Source: Mesocentrotus franciscanus
Lineage: Eukaryota > Echinodermata > Echinoidea > Camarodonta > Strongylocentrotidae
NCBI GenBank assembly: GCA_037976565.1
Contig: CP137686.1
Location: 1,022,646-1,086,645 of the forward strand
Reading direction: 5' to 3'
Length of the DNA stretch: 64,000 nucleotides
Shown here: positions 13,551 to 25,439 of the stretch, piece after piece
How the letters are laid out: the number at the start of each line of letters is the position of its first letter
How positions within the stretch are numbered: the stretch's first letter is position 1
Translations under genes and position numbers: made by a program
Notes under the pieces: model-generated
The model's database searches: none
Seen by the model: the letters and a program-made list of their open reading frames with translations, nothing else
What the model was told of the DNA's origin: nothing

Positions 13551-13624
13551 TTGTTGAAAGCCAGAATGGGCATTAACTGTATGAAAAATGGAAAATATAG
13601 TAATACCCGTTTTGGGGCTGTCTG
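13551..13624. mobile_element. Compact hairpin element H2 (degenerate)
   Basis: TTGTTGAAAGCCAGAATGGG followed by CATTAAC on the left. The right arm (about AATACCCGTTTTGGGGCTGT) is diverged. Weakest member of the hairpin family. Confidence 0.5.
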
Positions 13625-14939
13625 CTAACTGATTTAAATTCATTAATAATATCCCAAAGTATCATAAATTGTTAAAACCTAGTGATTCAAATTCAATGTA
13701 GGCCTACATGTACATGTTCATCATTTGTGCATACAGTTATTAGGGCAATGCAATCCTTGTAAGAATTTAATTTGTACGAAAGCAGAAAAATAAGATAAAC
13801 AGAATGGCGAAAGCTTGAAATAAATCGGACCAATGATAAGAAAGTAATGAGTGTTGAATGGGGTCCCAACAGATTTGACTTCTGCAGAGTTAACTATACA
13901 TTGACATACTTGGGGGGTGACATGCTTTCGATTAATAGCAATTTCAATTCCTTTTGTCACCCCTGACCAGCAGATTGTATCCTTCTCTCTCTCCTTTCCA
14001 CCTTCCTAAAACTGTTGTTTGCATGCATTGTGAAATCTCTATGTATTATCTGATTGTTATACTCACTGTATGTTTTCTGATTGGTCAAATAAATAATAAT
14101 GATAATAATAATAATACTTTGGTTTTATAACAGTTTACACATGTAGATGTACAGTAGATGTAGCCATAATGAACTGAGCATCATAAGAACCCATCTCTTA
14201 ATACAATGCAGGCCTATTCTGTTACATGCAGCATACTTGTACATAACACATGTCTCCTGCGTTCATTTGGGCCTTCTTGTACATTCATTGTTCTAATTGT
14301 TCGCGAAAGATTTAACACAATTGAACACTACTGTGCAATTCATGAATGAGTGGATGAGGGGATGTATCAGAACACTCTGGTAGAGAAGACAATACATATT
14401 AGTATTACATATGTGTGTAGCCTACATGTCAAGTAGTCTGTCTGCACAGACTCTGATATGACACCTAAACACAATTCATAGCCTTGAGCTGAGCCTAACT
14501 GTCAATCTGCCTGTGTTAGGAGCATTGCTAGTAGAAAGCCTATGGAGTGCAGTGAACCATGCAGTGTGTATAGTCTCACCATTCAGGCACTCTAGTACAC
14601 ACAATGACTGACAGTGATGAGTGTTTGTGCCTGCAAACTACACATGAGGGTAAGTGGTGTACAGTGAAGATAGTGCGTCATGATGGTACAGTGCTCAGTA
14701 GAAGCTATTTCCATCCTATGATTAATGGCTCTCAAATGAATGCCAGATCACTCTTTTATCATTTTGTGCAATTGAATTTGTATGGTCAGTTCATGCAGCT
14801 AATGGGATTGGGTTGTTCTACGCTGACTCATTTGTGATGCAGATTCTTGTAGAATATTGTAGTGCTTTTGTATGCATCTATTACTCATTTTGATAATGTA
14901 GGGATATTTTAAAATTTCTTTTTTGCTATACTGCATTAA

Positions 14940-15337
14940 AGATAAAGACCAGTTTTGGTCATGCGATTGCATTGTGAAAGAAACGTTGTGGAATCGATCA
15001 GAAAAGGTTGATCATCTAGCACATAAGTATTGGTGTGTACTGCAAGGTTCTGGAATCATCAAAATGATAAGAAATTTGGCCCAGTCTTGGTAAAGTTACA
15101 AGCACTGTACACAGAAAGATGTATATGGGACTACCCGACACATGCGCGCACGTGCGCGATATCTATTTGGTCCCAATAGATATAATAATTCACCAAATAT
15201 ATCAATTAGTAGGCGGTTTCCTGGCAAAATTTGTATCATCACGTATTAGTCAAAACATATCCTTTTCACATGATTGATAATAAGAGCTTCCATTTCATTT
15301 CTTGAGAGGGGGGCGTTTCCAAAACTGGTCTTTACCT
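14940..15337. mobile_element. TTAA miniature element, family 2 (copy 1)
   Basis: Ends AGATAAAGACCAGTTTTGG and CCAAAACTGGTCTTTACCT form an imperfect 19-bp terminal inverted repeat, flanked by TTAA at 14936-14939 and 15338-15341. No ORF. It is about 90 percent alike by eye to 30059-30435 and carries extra GC-rich sequence (acatgcgcgcacgtgcgcg) in the middle. Confidence 0.85.
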
Positions 15338-15850
15338 TTAAGCCTTGTTCAGATATGGTGAGGTAAACTACTGCAAAAAAGCTGCCATGTTTTTTTTAAA
15401 TGTGTAAATGAATGGCAACTGCGCGCAATAAAGGACTTGAGCGTATTTACTGAAATATATGTTTGCATACAACCCCTGTATGAAACAAATCTGATCCGTC
15501 ATCAATAACTAAGAAAATGAAAGTTTTTGAAATTTTCTGTTCAGAGCAAATTGGAGAGGACCTTGCAAGATACATGTATGTCACAGTGTTGCCAATATGT
15601 GTTTCACAGATGACAACTTCAAAAACAAATTATCAGGGTGGACTTGCCCTTAAAGATTTTTCTTGAACTCATGCGAAATTGCAAATATTTGGTGTAGAGA
15701 CTGTGATGCCAGACTGCGAGGGCCCAGCCCAACTCAATTTCCAATGAACAGTCTGACAAGAAAAGAATGAACTTGAGGCTGGTGTGGTTTTCTTCCCTTC
15801 TTATCAATTGTGACAGGTTGAAATGACAGGTCAAAGGAGAACTTCTCTAC

Positions 15851-15917
15851 AGAGAGCCAGAAGGGCATTAACTCTGTGTTAAAGTATATGAGTTAACGCC
15901 CTTCTGGCCTCAAACAG
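15851..15917. mobile_element. Compact hairpin element H3 (near consensus)
   Basis: Arms AGAGAGCCAGAAGGGC and GCCCTTCTGGCCTCAAACAG enclose the family loop ATTAACTCTGTGTTAAAGTA. With H8 it is the best-preserved member and defines the family consensus. Confidence 0.8.
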
Positions 15918-16144
15918 ATGAACTTGTACTGTATTGCTTCCATCACATAGGATAATGGGGCCTGGATTCCGTTGCCATGGTAATTAGTTAATCAGAACAG
16001 GAGAGTGAGGAAGAATGTTGAAGTCTCATCTGTACCATAGGTTCATGCTTGTACTTTGCCAATGTTCATTCTGGCAAGTCCACTGCTTTGGGTAAATGGC
16101 CAATTTCAGGTTAAATGTTCTGGAACCTGTATGCATAATTTGTT

Positions 16145-16170
16145 CTCTCTCTCTCTCTCTCTCTCTCTCT
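16145..16170. repeat. (TC)n microsatellite
   Basis: Pure TC dinucleotide run of 26 bp. Confidence 0.9.
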
Positions 16171-17917
16171 GAAATAGGTCTATAAATTGACATGTAAAGC
16201 ATTTTTTGTGCTCAGAAAGTTTAATGAAGAAAAAGTGAAGGAAATTTACCACCACCCATGTCTGGGGAAAAACCGGATAAAATGGAATGAGGGAGGGTGT
16301 AGAGGACATATTCCCCCCGAAACTATGGAAAGAGTTTTTTTTTAGGCTTGTAAATGGAAGTATTGTGAGCTCTTGTAAATTTGAATGGGTTACATGTATG
16401 AATTATGAAACATGAAATCACTGTAGGCAGGGGAGCAGGGCTCCACACTAATGGGAGTCCAGACTTAGATGCTGGGTTCCCCTTGTGTCCCGGGCACCTG
16501 TTGGTGTTGAGCCCTGCTGTAAGACAAAAAATGTTTGAAGTCTTTCTACATTGAATCCATTTAAAGATTTTATCCCGCAGTGTCTTGTGCATTTATCAGT
16601 TTAATACTTAAATAGTAAATGGACCTAAAAGATAATGTTACGTTATAAATACAGTATACAGTGTACATGTACATGTACAGTACATGCCCTTCCGATAGAA
16701 GTTAGAACTACAGTATGATATTACATTGCAGATACAGTATTGCATGATGTATGGCAGACTGTGCTCTGAATGCATGGCTGACAGAGCATGCAGTATTAAT
16801 TGCGGTTCAAAAAGTGATGGTCGTATGGTTAGGTTAACTGGAAATCATAAAACAAAATATAAAAAAATATTGGTAAATTTTTGTTTACGGTAATTTCTTC
16901 ATGCAGCTTTGTCCTCCAATTGACCTTTTGTGTGTGTGGCAAATTGAAATGCACAATATTGAAACTCATCTGTTTCTAAATCTCATCTGTTTCAATTTTC
17001 TAAATTGTTTACTAGAGTAACTAGAGACACTACTTATGCAGATGCGTACATGTACTATATTTGGTATGGTCGTATGCTGTTCAATAGGCCTGTTCAGGTA
17101 TTGAAGAAAAAGAAGAAGAAAAAAAGATGAAATGCCTGGAACTTACAGGTATATTTTGTTTTGTTCTGTTATTTTGGAGAATCAATTGAACAAAAGGTAC
17201 AGTGCGGATGGATGCATATTTTAGCCATTTCAAGTATTACCTAATAGTAGTAGGGATAATGATATCATGACTATACATCATAATCTTGTCTTCCTGTAAA
17301 GCTCTTGTAAAATACTGCTGTACGATGTCCATGTTTTCATAGGCTCGAGTCTGTTTAGACATGAACTCCACCACAATGATCGCTCTATGGAATTTTTCAT
17401 CCAGGCCCTTTTTTTTAGAAAACAGTTTTTAAGAGAGCATGCTGTCGTTTATGTTGATAGCTGCTGTAGTATGTTTATGTTAATAAAGAACCAGAAATAT
17501 TCTGTAGATGGCCATGAAAAAGTAAATCCATATTTCACAGCATGCAAACATGCCTATAGTACTGAGCTACAGAAACAGTGTTCATATAAAAGGCCAAGTA
17601 GAATTGAATCCTACAAAACATGTAGTTTGTCAGCATTTTATTTTTTAATGTAGAGGTAGTTCCAACTTCTATGTTAACTGATTTGTTAGTAATCCATATT
17701 TTTCTTGTGCATACAAATTCATAGCAGTAACATTCAACAAAGGTTATCTTTACAAAAATTTATTGTGTATCAGTCAGAAGGAAATATTTTGCTCTGTATG
17801 TTAAGGGTCCACATCACAATACTATATTCAAGAATTTAAAATTCAAAATACACTTTAAATTAGCATAAAAGTGACTTGTGAGTAAGAATAGTTTACCCAC
17901 ATATATATTTGCTCTCT

Positions 17918-18013
17918 CTGGAATAAGGCCTGTCTGGAATAAGGCCCATCAGGAATAAGGCCCATCAGGAATAAGGCCCATCTGGAATAAGGCTCGTCCG
18001 GAATAAGGCCTGT
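17918..18013. repeat. Tandem repeat, 16 bp x 6
   Basis: Six consecutive 16-bp units of the form CTGGAATAAGGCCCAT with one to three changes each. No spacers. Confidence 0.92.
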
Positions 18014-18730
18014 TTGGAACGCAAGTCTGACTTGGGTTCCATGCTTTGGATTTTAAGTTATTTTTATTTTCGTCATACTCCTTTAATAGTCCTTAACTAT
18101 TAGCCCATAATCATAATGCCAGATAAGTGTTTTGAGATTTAAAAACAAAAATACATTCTAGCTGTAAACAAATTATTCTTCTAGCAGAATGGTTAAAGTA
18201 TGAACGCAACTAGAGAAATTTTAATCAGTGCAGTTATTAATGGCAATTAATTGCACCAGACCTCGACTCAAGGTCTTCTGTGTGTCTGTTTTTAGTAATG
18301 GTTATGAATCTACAATACTCGCATTGGCAGATTACTTAGTCTAAAACTCTAAATGTACATGTACATGCCCCAAGTCCATTTTAGGCCATATTAATAAGAA
18401 GTTAGACTTACATGTACTAGAACAAAAACAACAACAATACACATGTAGGGCTACATTATAATACATCTTTGATGTATTTTTTCAAGATCTGATTGAGTGA
18501 GCCTACATTTTAATTGCTTAAAAAGTCTCAATCAAATAGGAATTTCAAATACGACTTTCAGAAGGGTTTGTGCTGGTAGACTATTTTGACTCTCTGCAAT
18601 TTGTGTACATGTACACATGAAGGCTATCCGAATTGAGTTAAATTAAAACCATCCTATGATAGACTGTTTAATAAGCATACACTAATTAGCAATCAATAGG
18701 CACCATGAGTTCACTGATTGCAAAGTTACT

Positions 18731-18855
18731 CACACACAGACACTATAACACCACACACACCCGCACTCAATACTCTCCTCACACATACACACCCACACCC
18801 ACACTCTCTTAAACCCACACATCCACCCACGCACACAATACACACTCGCTCACTC
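18731..18855. repeat. CA-rich simple sequence
   Basis: Imperfect run of CACA/CCACA dinucleotide-like repeats. Confidence 0.8.
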
Positions 18856-19344
18856 TATGACACTGCATGAATCATTTTGATCAAGGTCTCATAGAACTTT
18901 AAAAATACAACTGCTACTGTAGGTCGAGGTGGCAGTTTTGAAAACCCAGGGATAATTTTGTATCATGGTAGGATGATTGCAGTGTGCTAGATAATGATTT
19001 GTAGTACATGTGCTTTATGAGTCATTTCTGTTGTTATGCAGGTGTCCTGTATTGTTTTTAATGTCGAGTTCTTTTAAATATCCATGGTTTACTGAATACT
19101 GGTAGGATATTACCTGAAGATGCATGTAACTGTCTTGAGTTTTATCCTACATGCACGCTATGCATCAGTTCTCTTAGAAATTAAAGAAAAACATCCTTTT
19201 TTTCCACTTTTTATCCATGAACATCATTTATGGTGTTTTTATTATTTATTTTATGTTAGTATCAACAATGCAAAATTGCACTCCAATTCACTCCAGGTCT
19301 ACATGTAGCTACAATGTAGGATACCACTGTTGGTGCTCAAAGCA

Positions 19345-19500
19345 TCCAATGAATTCCTCGTACCCATTAAACACCTGGGTAGAGAGTGGCAGATGTAGGT
19401 TCATATCCTGCTAAAGAACATTAGTACTGTGCTAGGGCTCGAACCCATAACCTTCCCATCTGCAGAGTCCAGTCAAGTTTACAACACCACTACCACAAAA
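19345..19500 (-). mobile_element. tRNA-derived SINE fragment
   Basis: On the minus strand the B box reads GGGTTCGAGCCC (19433-19444 complement), followed by a body with ctaccCAGGTG that also occurs in the SINE at 54066. Same family, 5' half only and diverged. Confidence 0.65.
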
Positions 19501-20640
19501 TGAAGCAAAATATTTTCGGCAGAGTCTTGTACACTTTATATGATTGGTATCCATGATATGATTTGTATCATTGTTCATAGTTTATGTACAGGTAAACCAT
19601 GGTCTTACTGCAGTAAGAATTATGGCTCCTATTTCTAGATTTCATGCACTGTCATGTACTGTTTGTCATCTGATCAATTCACTTTCTACGGAGGAAAGAC
19701 TGTGTACAGTCTAAAGGGAGTGAAACTTCTATTGACATTCGAGAAGTTCAAGGGTAGATCGGAGAACTGAAATACTCTCCATATTTGGCATAATCCAACC
19801 CCTGACCCCTATTTCTTGCTATAGCTGTAGTCTGTGGACTTCAGACCTTTCTTTGTTGTTCTACAAAAATTCATGTGATGACTGATGACTAGAATTTGAG
19901 CCATTTCTATCAATGGTTGGATTTGCCCATTGTCCATTGATTGTGAGATGCTATGAGACTACTGACAAAGTGACAACCAAAACATTATTTGTTGCATTAA
20001 AAAATCCTCAGCAATATTCTCAGACCACTTAGAACTTCTACATGTACATGTATAGTGTACATGTAGCAGAGTAGGAGTAACCCTGGAATTGAAGCTATGA
20101 AATATTTATGAATTACTTATGAAGATTTATAATATTTATTACCCCCCCCCCCCCAAATTCATAGGGCTCAAAATTACAGGCACATGTATATTTCCTCTGA
20201 ATAAATGGGAAACATGTAAAGCAAACATTTTCATATAAATAAAGTAATACATTTAGGCTGTGCTGGGCTTGAAAACTAAATGCAAAATATGCTATATACA
20301 TGGCATATCTGACAGTTTTAACTTTACACAGACCTAGAATGATATATTCAAAAGTATCATGCATGAATCATAGAAGACATAGACTATAGATGCATACTGG
20401 AGGCAATATGAAATAAATATTCAACCCTCCCCTGAGGTCAATATGTAGACCATTCACCTGGCTAAGAGAGGAAAGTTTCCTCAAGAAGGCACCGACCATG
20501 AGGAGCGCTACCGACCAGATTTCCTCTTCATGTACAGGTGGTGCCTACCTGTAGAATTGAAATGGAACCCTAGCCCTCAAGCATAGTAAATTCCTCATTC
20601 TGCTTGGTAAATAGTGGTAGGAATATCTTCTGAAGTACCC

Positions 20641-20861
20641 TACATGTATAGTAAGACATTATGTGCAATGTCGATCCATATACAGTATATCACGCCTGAA
20701 TACAATCAATGGAAGAGCATTGCACGTTAAATGCCAATTAGTGTCATAACATGTTGATGCTGAAAGGATACATTCTTCTTATACAAAATGTGGTCTGCAT
20801 TTACTCAGAGTAATATTACTCAGCAAAGATTTCATGTTCTGAAGTATAGTAAGACATTTAT
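20641..20861. repeat. 197-bp satellite, diverged left monomer
   Basis: Contains the monomer landmarks GTAAGACATTATGTGCAATG, ATCACGCCTGAATACAATC and ACTCAGAGTAATATTACTCA. It is interrupted on the right by an inverted-repeat element; the array resumes at 21508. Confidence 0.8.
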
Positions 20862-21004
20862 ATTATATTGACTGGGCTTGAGGGGTACATCAGAAATATT
20901 GACCTAGCAACGATCATATTGCCCCGAGTCGAAGACGAGGGCAATATGGTGTTGGCGCGGTCAATATTTCTGATGTACCCCGAAAGAAGCCCTGTCAATA
21001 TAAT
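20862..21004. mobile_element. 143-bp near-perfect hairpin
   Basis: ATTATATTGAC at the left end and GTCAATATAAT at the right end, then GGGGTACATCAGAAATATTG pairing with CAATATTTCTGATGTACCCC, and CATATTGCCCC opposite GAGGGCAATATGG near the apex. Almost the whole sequence folds back. It sits inside the 197-bp satellite array. Confidence 0.8.
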
Positions 21005-21013
21005 TATTATTAT

Positions 21014-21501
21014 CTATACAAGGCATTTTTTAAACAAATGATATACAACTTTGGTATCAAGCATGATTTTTACTCACGTCTGTTTGCCGGTCCCTCTGAT
21101 TTCAGGTTATTCAGGCAGGTATGCAATTGTGACGTAAATTTATCACCTGTAAATTTCATCCTGCTTGGAAGTCAATTTCACTACTTGATTGACAGGTGGA
21201 ATGTGATATGACAATCTGTTTGTGGATTTCTGGTTGATTTCATGATTCACATTTCATTGCTTGTACGTTCCATCCTGATTATCAACAATTCTTGTACATT
21301 TCAGGATATCTATGCTACACTTCAAACACCTACACAAGAAAGAGTGGAATATGTCAGAATGTTGCCCTCTGATTTAGTACAGTAGTCTACGGGGAAAACC
21401 CGGAAGAGGGCAATATGGCAAATGTTGCCCGCTCCGGTTTCGTATTCGGAGTAGCGTGCAGAATATGGTTTTTTATTTAGCAGCTAAAATGCCTTGTATA
21501 G
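21014..21501. mobile_element. Inverted-repeat element adjoining the 143-bp hairpin
   Basis: Short terminal inverted repeat CTATACAAGGCATTTT / AAAATGCCTTGTATAG. Its right part contains GAGGGCAATATGGC, resembling the apex of the neighbouring hairpin, so the two may be parts of one element spanning about 20862-21505. Non-coding. Confidence 0.6.
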
Positions 21502-21507
21502 GTAACA

Positions 21508-21576
21508 ATACAGTATGTGCAATGTCGATCCATATATCACGTCTGAAAACAATAATGCCAGAGCATTGTACCTTAA
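21508..21576. repeat. 197-bp satellite, middle fragment
   Basis: CAGTATGTGCAATGTCGATC onward matches the satellite monomer up to the TTAA where the family-1 element inserted. Confidence 0.8.
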
Positions 21577-22109
21577 AGGTACTATGTTCCATTTGCATGC
21601 CAAAAAAATGAAAGGTTAAATTCCAACGGCATTTGAAAGACAATACTAATTTAGAACTTCCCTAAAAAAAAGGGGGCTTGAAAATGTCTTTAAGTGGGAA
21701 AATAATGACTATTAGTTGTCGAATCGACTTAGGAGCAATAGAGCCAGTAAGTAATAGTCTGATTTTTCAGACCATTGTACCGAATGGTCGTACGTTTATG
21801 CTGCGCAAAGATTCAATCAGTTTAATTTCGGCCATTACAAGAAGTGGGTTATTGATGTAGACAAATGCTCATGTACCCTTTACAGCTCATTTTATGTATG
21901 TTATTACCAAAGATGAAAAAGCCAGTCAGTCACTCAATAGTGTCTGACAGTGAAGTCTAGCAAGTAAACGGGTTTCCTTGCATAATTTGAATATTAGGAC
22001 ACTGCTAACATTTAAATTTCACAGATAGGACATACATGACATATTCATAATTCCTGCAAAGTTCTACAGAATTTGATGTTGGCTGCAAAAGGGACATACT
22101 GTAGTATCT
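21577..22109. mobile_element. TTAA miniature element, family 1 (copy 1), inside a satellite
   Basis: 533-bp element with ends AGGTACTATGTTCC and a slightly altered GGGACATACTGTAGTATCT, flanked by TTAA (21573-21576 and 22110-22113). It interrupts a roughly 197-bp satellite monomer. Neighbouring monomers read GTTAAATGACAATC at the same point, which is the empty site. A short ORF inside is not conserved in the second copy. Confidence 0.88.
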
Positions 22110-22625
22110 TTAAATGACAATCAGTGTCACAAAATGTTTACATACATTCATCTTATGCAAAATGTGGTATGTTATTAATGTAATGGTACATTTACTCAGA
22201 GTAATATCACACATCAAAGATTTCATGTTCTGGAGTATAGTAAGACATTATGTGCAATGTCAATCCATATATCACGCCTGGATACAATCGATGGCAGAGC
22301 ATTGCACGTTAAATGACAATCAGTGTCACAAAATGTTTACATTCATTCATTTTATACAAAAAGTGATGTGCTAAGTAAAGGTACATTTACTCAGAGTAAT
22401 ATTACACATCAAAGATTTCATGTTCTGGAGTATAGTAAGACATTATGTGCAATGTCAATCCATATATCACGCCTGGATACAATCGATGGCAGAGCATTGC
22501 ACGTTAAATGACAATCAGTGTCACAAAATGTTTACATTCATGTACATTCATTTTATACAAAATGTGATGTGCTAAGTAAAGGTACATTTACTCAGAGAAA
22601 TATTACACAGCAAAGATTAGATGTT
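22110..22625. repeat. 197-bp satellite, about 2.6 tandem monomers
   Basis: Units begin at about 22113, 22312 and 22507 (AATGACAATCAGTGTCACAA). The first two monomers differ at few positions; the third ends within ACTCAGAGAAATATTACACA. Short ORFs here only repeat the monomer. Confidence 0.92.
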
Positions 22626-23386
22626 GTGTCCTTAGAATGGATAAGAGGACTACATGCGCCAGATGTAAAATTTGACAGGAAATTTTTATTTACAGTACTA
22701 TTATACAAGGTACATAAAACCAGTTAGTTTTGTATGATTTTGGTTGCATTACTGAAGAAATAATCTGAAATCTTCTAAGTTGCATCACTTACATTTTGGT
22801 AATTGATTATTGAATAATTATCCTCATATATTAAATGTGTGGAGTTAATTCCATCTGCATTTAGAAATGTGCAACGTTCTGGTGATGATAGCCGCAGAGT
22901 TGGACATGCGTCATTATAGGTCTTATGGATCACACAAGAAATTTGTACTGATTATGCTGCTAGCTATTCCATTCTTTTCATTATTTTTTAAATGAAGAAT
23001 TACTTTAAAAATATGCTTCTCTCCAGATTTCATGAGTGAAATTAGTATTTTAAAAAAGAGAATGAGAAGGAAAAGTTATACATAACTGAGAGACTTCTTT
23101 TTCCACAGAAAAGAGAACTTACTAGTTTCTAAGACTTAGCAAACGAGTGAAGACAGCAACAAAATCTTCTGAGAATTCTCTGCTTGTGAATTATTATACA
23201 TATAGGTTTCTATTGTACACGTAACCTAAGGCCTACAGTTTATACACAAATCCAATTGAGAGATTAAAGTCTAAATTTAGCAGTACAAAGGGCAAAGACC
23301 CCAAAGATAAACATAAAACACTACACTCCCTGTAATATGTGATTGAGATGTACTGCATCTCTGATATCTAGAGCCTTCATATGATA

Positions 23387-23469
23387 TGTTGAGAGCAAGA
23401 AGGTTAATAACTCAGTGTTGGAGCATACATGTACATGTATGTGACTAACTGCCGTATGGCTCTCAACAG
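23387..23469. mobile_element. Compact hairpin element H4
   Basis: TGTTGAGAGCAAGAAGG on the left and GGCTCTCAACAG on the right, with a TACATGTA palindrome in the loop. A second right-arm-like piece (CTAACTCCCTTCTGGCTCTC, about 23785-23804) lies 330 bp downstream, so this site may hold two overlapping copies. Confidence 0.65.
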
Positions 23470-23619
23470 ATAAGGGAGATACAAAGATAGAAAGAAAAAA
23501 TGATAGAATTATTAAATAAATAATAACATAAGAAGTGAAAGAAGGAAAAACAAAGACTAACATAAGGAAAGATAGTTCAAAGAGAAGGTGATAGAATAGA
23601 TGAGGCACTCTATTCAGTT

Positions 23620-23779
23620 TTAAATTCCGCGCGAAACATTTAACCCGCTGACCTTTGCTACCCTAGCAACAGGAGCGGTCTAGCTCGTTTGGTCTAGCTC
23701 GTGAGTGTGAACATAAACGAAGCGTACCTCTGGAGCGATCCGGTGGATCGGTCTAGGAAGTGAGTGAGAATGGGGTCTA
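23620..23779. mobile_element. Fragment of Harbinger-like miniature element, family K
   Basis: Right end GTGAGTGAGAATGGGGTC matches the end of the intact copy at 56641-57044, and GGTCTAGCTCGT / GGATCGGTCTAGG are family-like internal phrases. The left terminus is missing. Confidence 0.6.
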
Positions 23780-23954
23780 TGACTAACTCCCTTCTGGCTC
23801 TCAACAGGTGATATGCTGATAACTCCAGTAGCCATTATTAAGTTTCTCACCATTACCAAATTATGAGCAATACATCATGAAGTATGCAGGTGCAATGATT
23901 ACTATGGGGGAAGAAAGAGTATGATCTTGTACAGACAGGACTTGTTCACACTCA

Positions 23955-24115
23955 CACAATTATTCATAACCCTTACCAAGTTTTGCAATTTTTAAGTATG
24001 TGAAAAATTTATTTGTCCCCATTTATGTTTCTTGGGAATATGACATATATTAAAGCTTACATCTAACAGTATTCAACAAAGGCCCTAATTCAGCCAGTCC
24101 ACCTTTCATTCTTTG
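23955..24115. repeat. Dispersed repeat R, uninterrupted copy
   Basis: Homologous in reverse orientation to 34411-34510 plus 33540-33619, that is, to the two flanks of the family-1 TTAA element at 33624. Here the sequence runs continuously through ATATTAAAGCTT, giving the pre-insertion site. Confidence 0.82.
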
Positions 24116-24939
24116 GGGTTCAGGAAGTAATACATGTATGTGTTTAAACCCTGCATTCTAGTTGCTTTGGTTTCCTCTTCCTTATACAGTATGTCTATTT
24201 TAAAGTTATGTTTATACTGATAAAGTACTGTACGTACATGGACATGTCGACGATTGACAGGAACTTGTAAACAGTAGAACTTCCTTTAGTTTATTGTGCA
24301 ATAAATACAGTTAAACATTTATTAGGTACATGTTATAGTATAGTCCTCAATAGCTTAGCCCTGGATTTTTTCATTGGGTCTAAAATACACTATGTTTATT
24401 ATACTGACAAAAAAATCATGTGAAATGCTATTTTGTATTTGTATTTTATGAGATGTGGGCTTACATGTTATGTACATGTATAAATGTAGAGTAGTAGATA
24501 TGTACATGTAGGAACTCTGTGCTTGGGAGAGGAACATTTGGAGGGATAGTGAATATGCACCCTAGGCCCCAGGCTAACAAGCCGGAAATTGAGTAGGTGG
24601 TTTTAAAATTAGATTTTAGGAAGTCATCCCTTACAGCTTTCTCTCCGGTTCTACTCATTAATCTGATTATTAGGAATTGTCCATCATTAAAAGACTTGCT
24701 ATAATTGGAGTTTGTATTTTGGGAATTCATTATTTAGGCATTTTCTGTTTGGGGGGGGGGGGAAGGAACAAAATTTGTTTTTAAAAGGAGCATTCTTGGG
24801 AGCTTGTGTCCGTGCATGCTTCAAGCTATTATGTTTTATGTATCAGTAGCTCATACTGTAGTCCTCTAGTTTATAATGATGGTTCTTTCCCTAATATATG
24901 ATTTTGCATTATGATATGTTTTCAGTCTAATAAACAACT

Positions 24940-25439
24940 CAGAAGTTCTTTTGGCCAATTTCTCCAAGAATAGAATTCCATAACAAGGACTCAAGATTAG
25001 TTTTTAAAAATTACTGTCGCATTTAGACAAGTTCAATGTGCTTAAGCCTGAAGACATCTTGGAAGTCGCCTCTTTTTACCTTTGTAAAAAAGGTTATTCT
25101 GCCGACTTGTCAGGGTCACCAAACTAAAAATACTCGGTAATAAACAATTTAAAAGTAATTTATGAACCAGTTTCTCTAAATGGAATTTCATTAGTAGAAT
25201 TCGATCATAAGCTATAAGAAAAGTTAAACATGCTTGTGGCGGAAGACATCTGCGAAACTCACCTCTCTTTGGCGACGTAAACCGGGCAATTGTGTCTGAT
25301 TTTAGGGGCTTCCCAAACAAAAGGTGTATTGCTTGATAAAGTACCTGAAGATAGTTTGTCTAAAAATAGAATTTCCTGTACAGAACTCAAGATTAGTAGT
25401 TAAAGAAATACTGTCCCATCAGGCAGAAGACATCTTTAA
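24940..25439. repeat. 195-bp tandem repeat array, left part
   Basis: Diverged units with the landmarks GAAGACATCTT, GTCACCTCTCTTT-like and TGTCTGATTTTAGGG begin at about 25050, 25245 and 25425. The array is interrupted at 25440 by a TTAA element and resumes at 26304. Confidence 0.75.

Noticed and set aside
14604..14651. Possible alternative CASK first exon: ATG followed by 15 codons and a GTAAGT donor
   Set aside because: The donor would leave one base of a codon, whereas exon 2 needs two bases carried over, so the frame does not join; no homology to CASK.
17918..18013. CRISPR-like array
   Set aside because: Units are contiguous 16-mers without spacers in an animal intron; ordinary tandem repeat.
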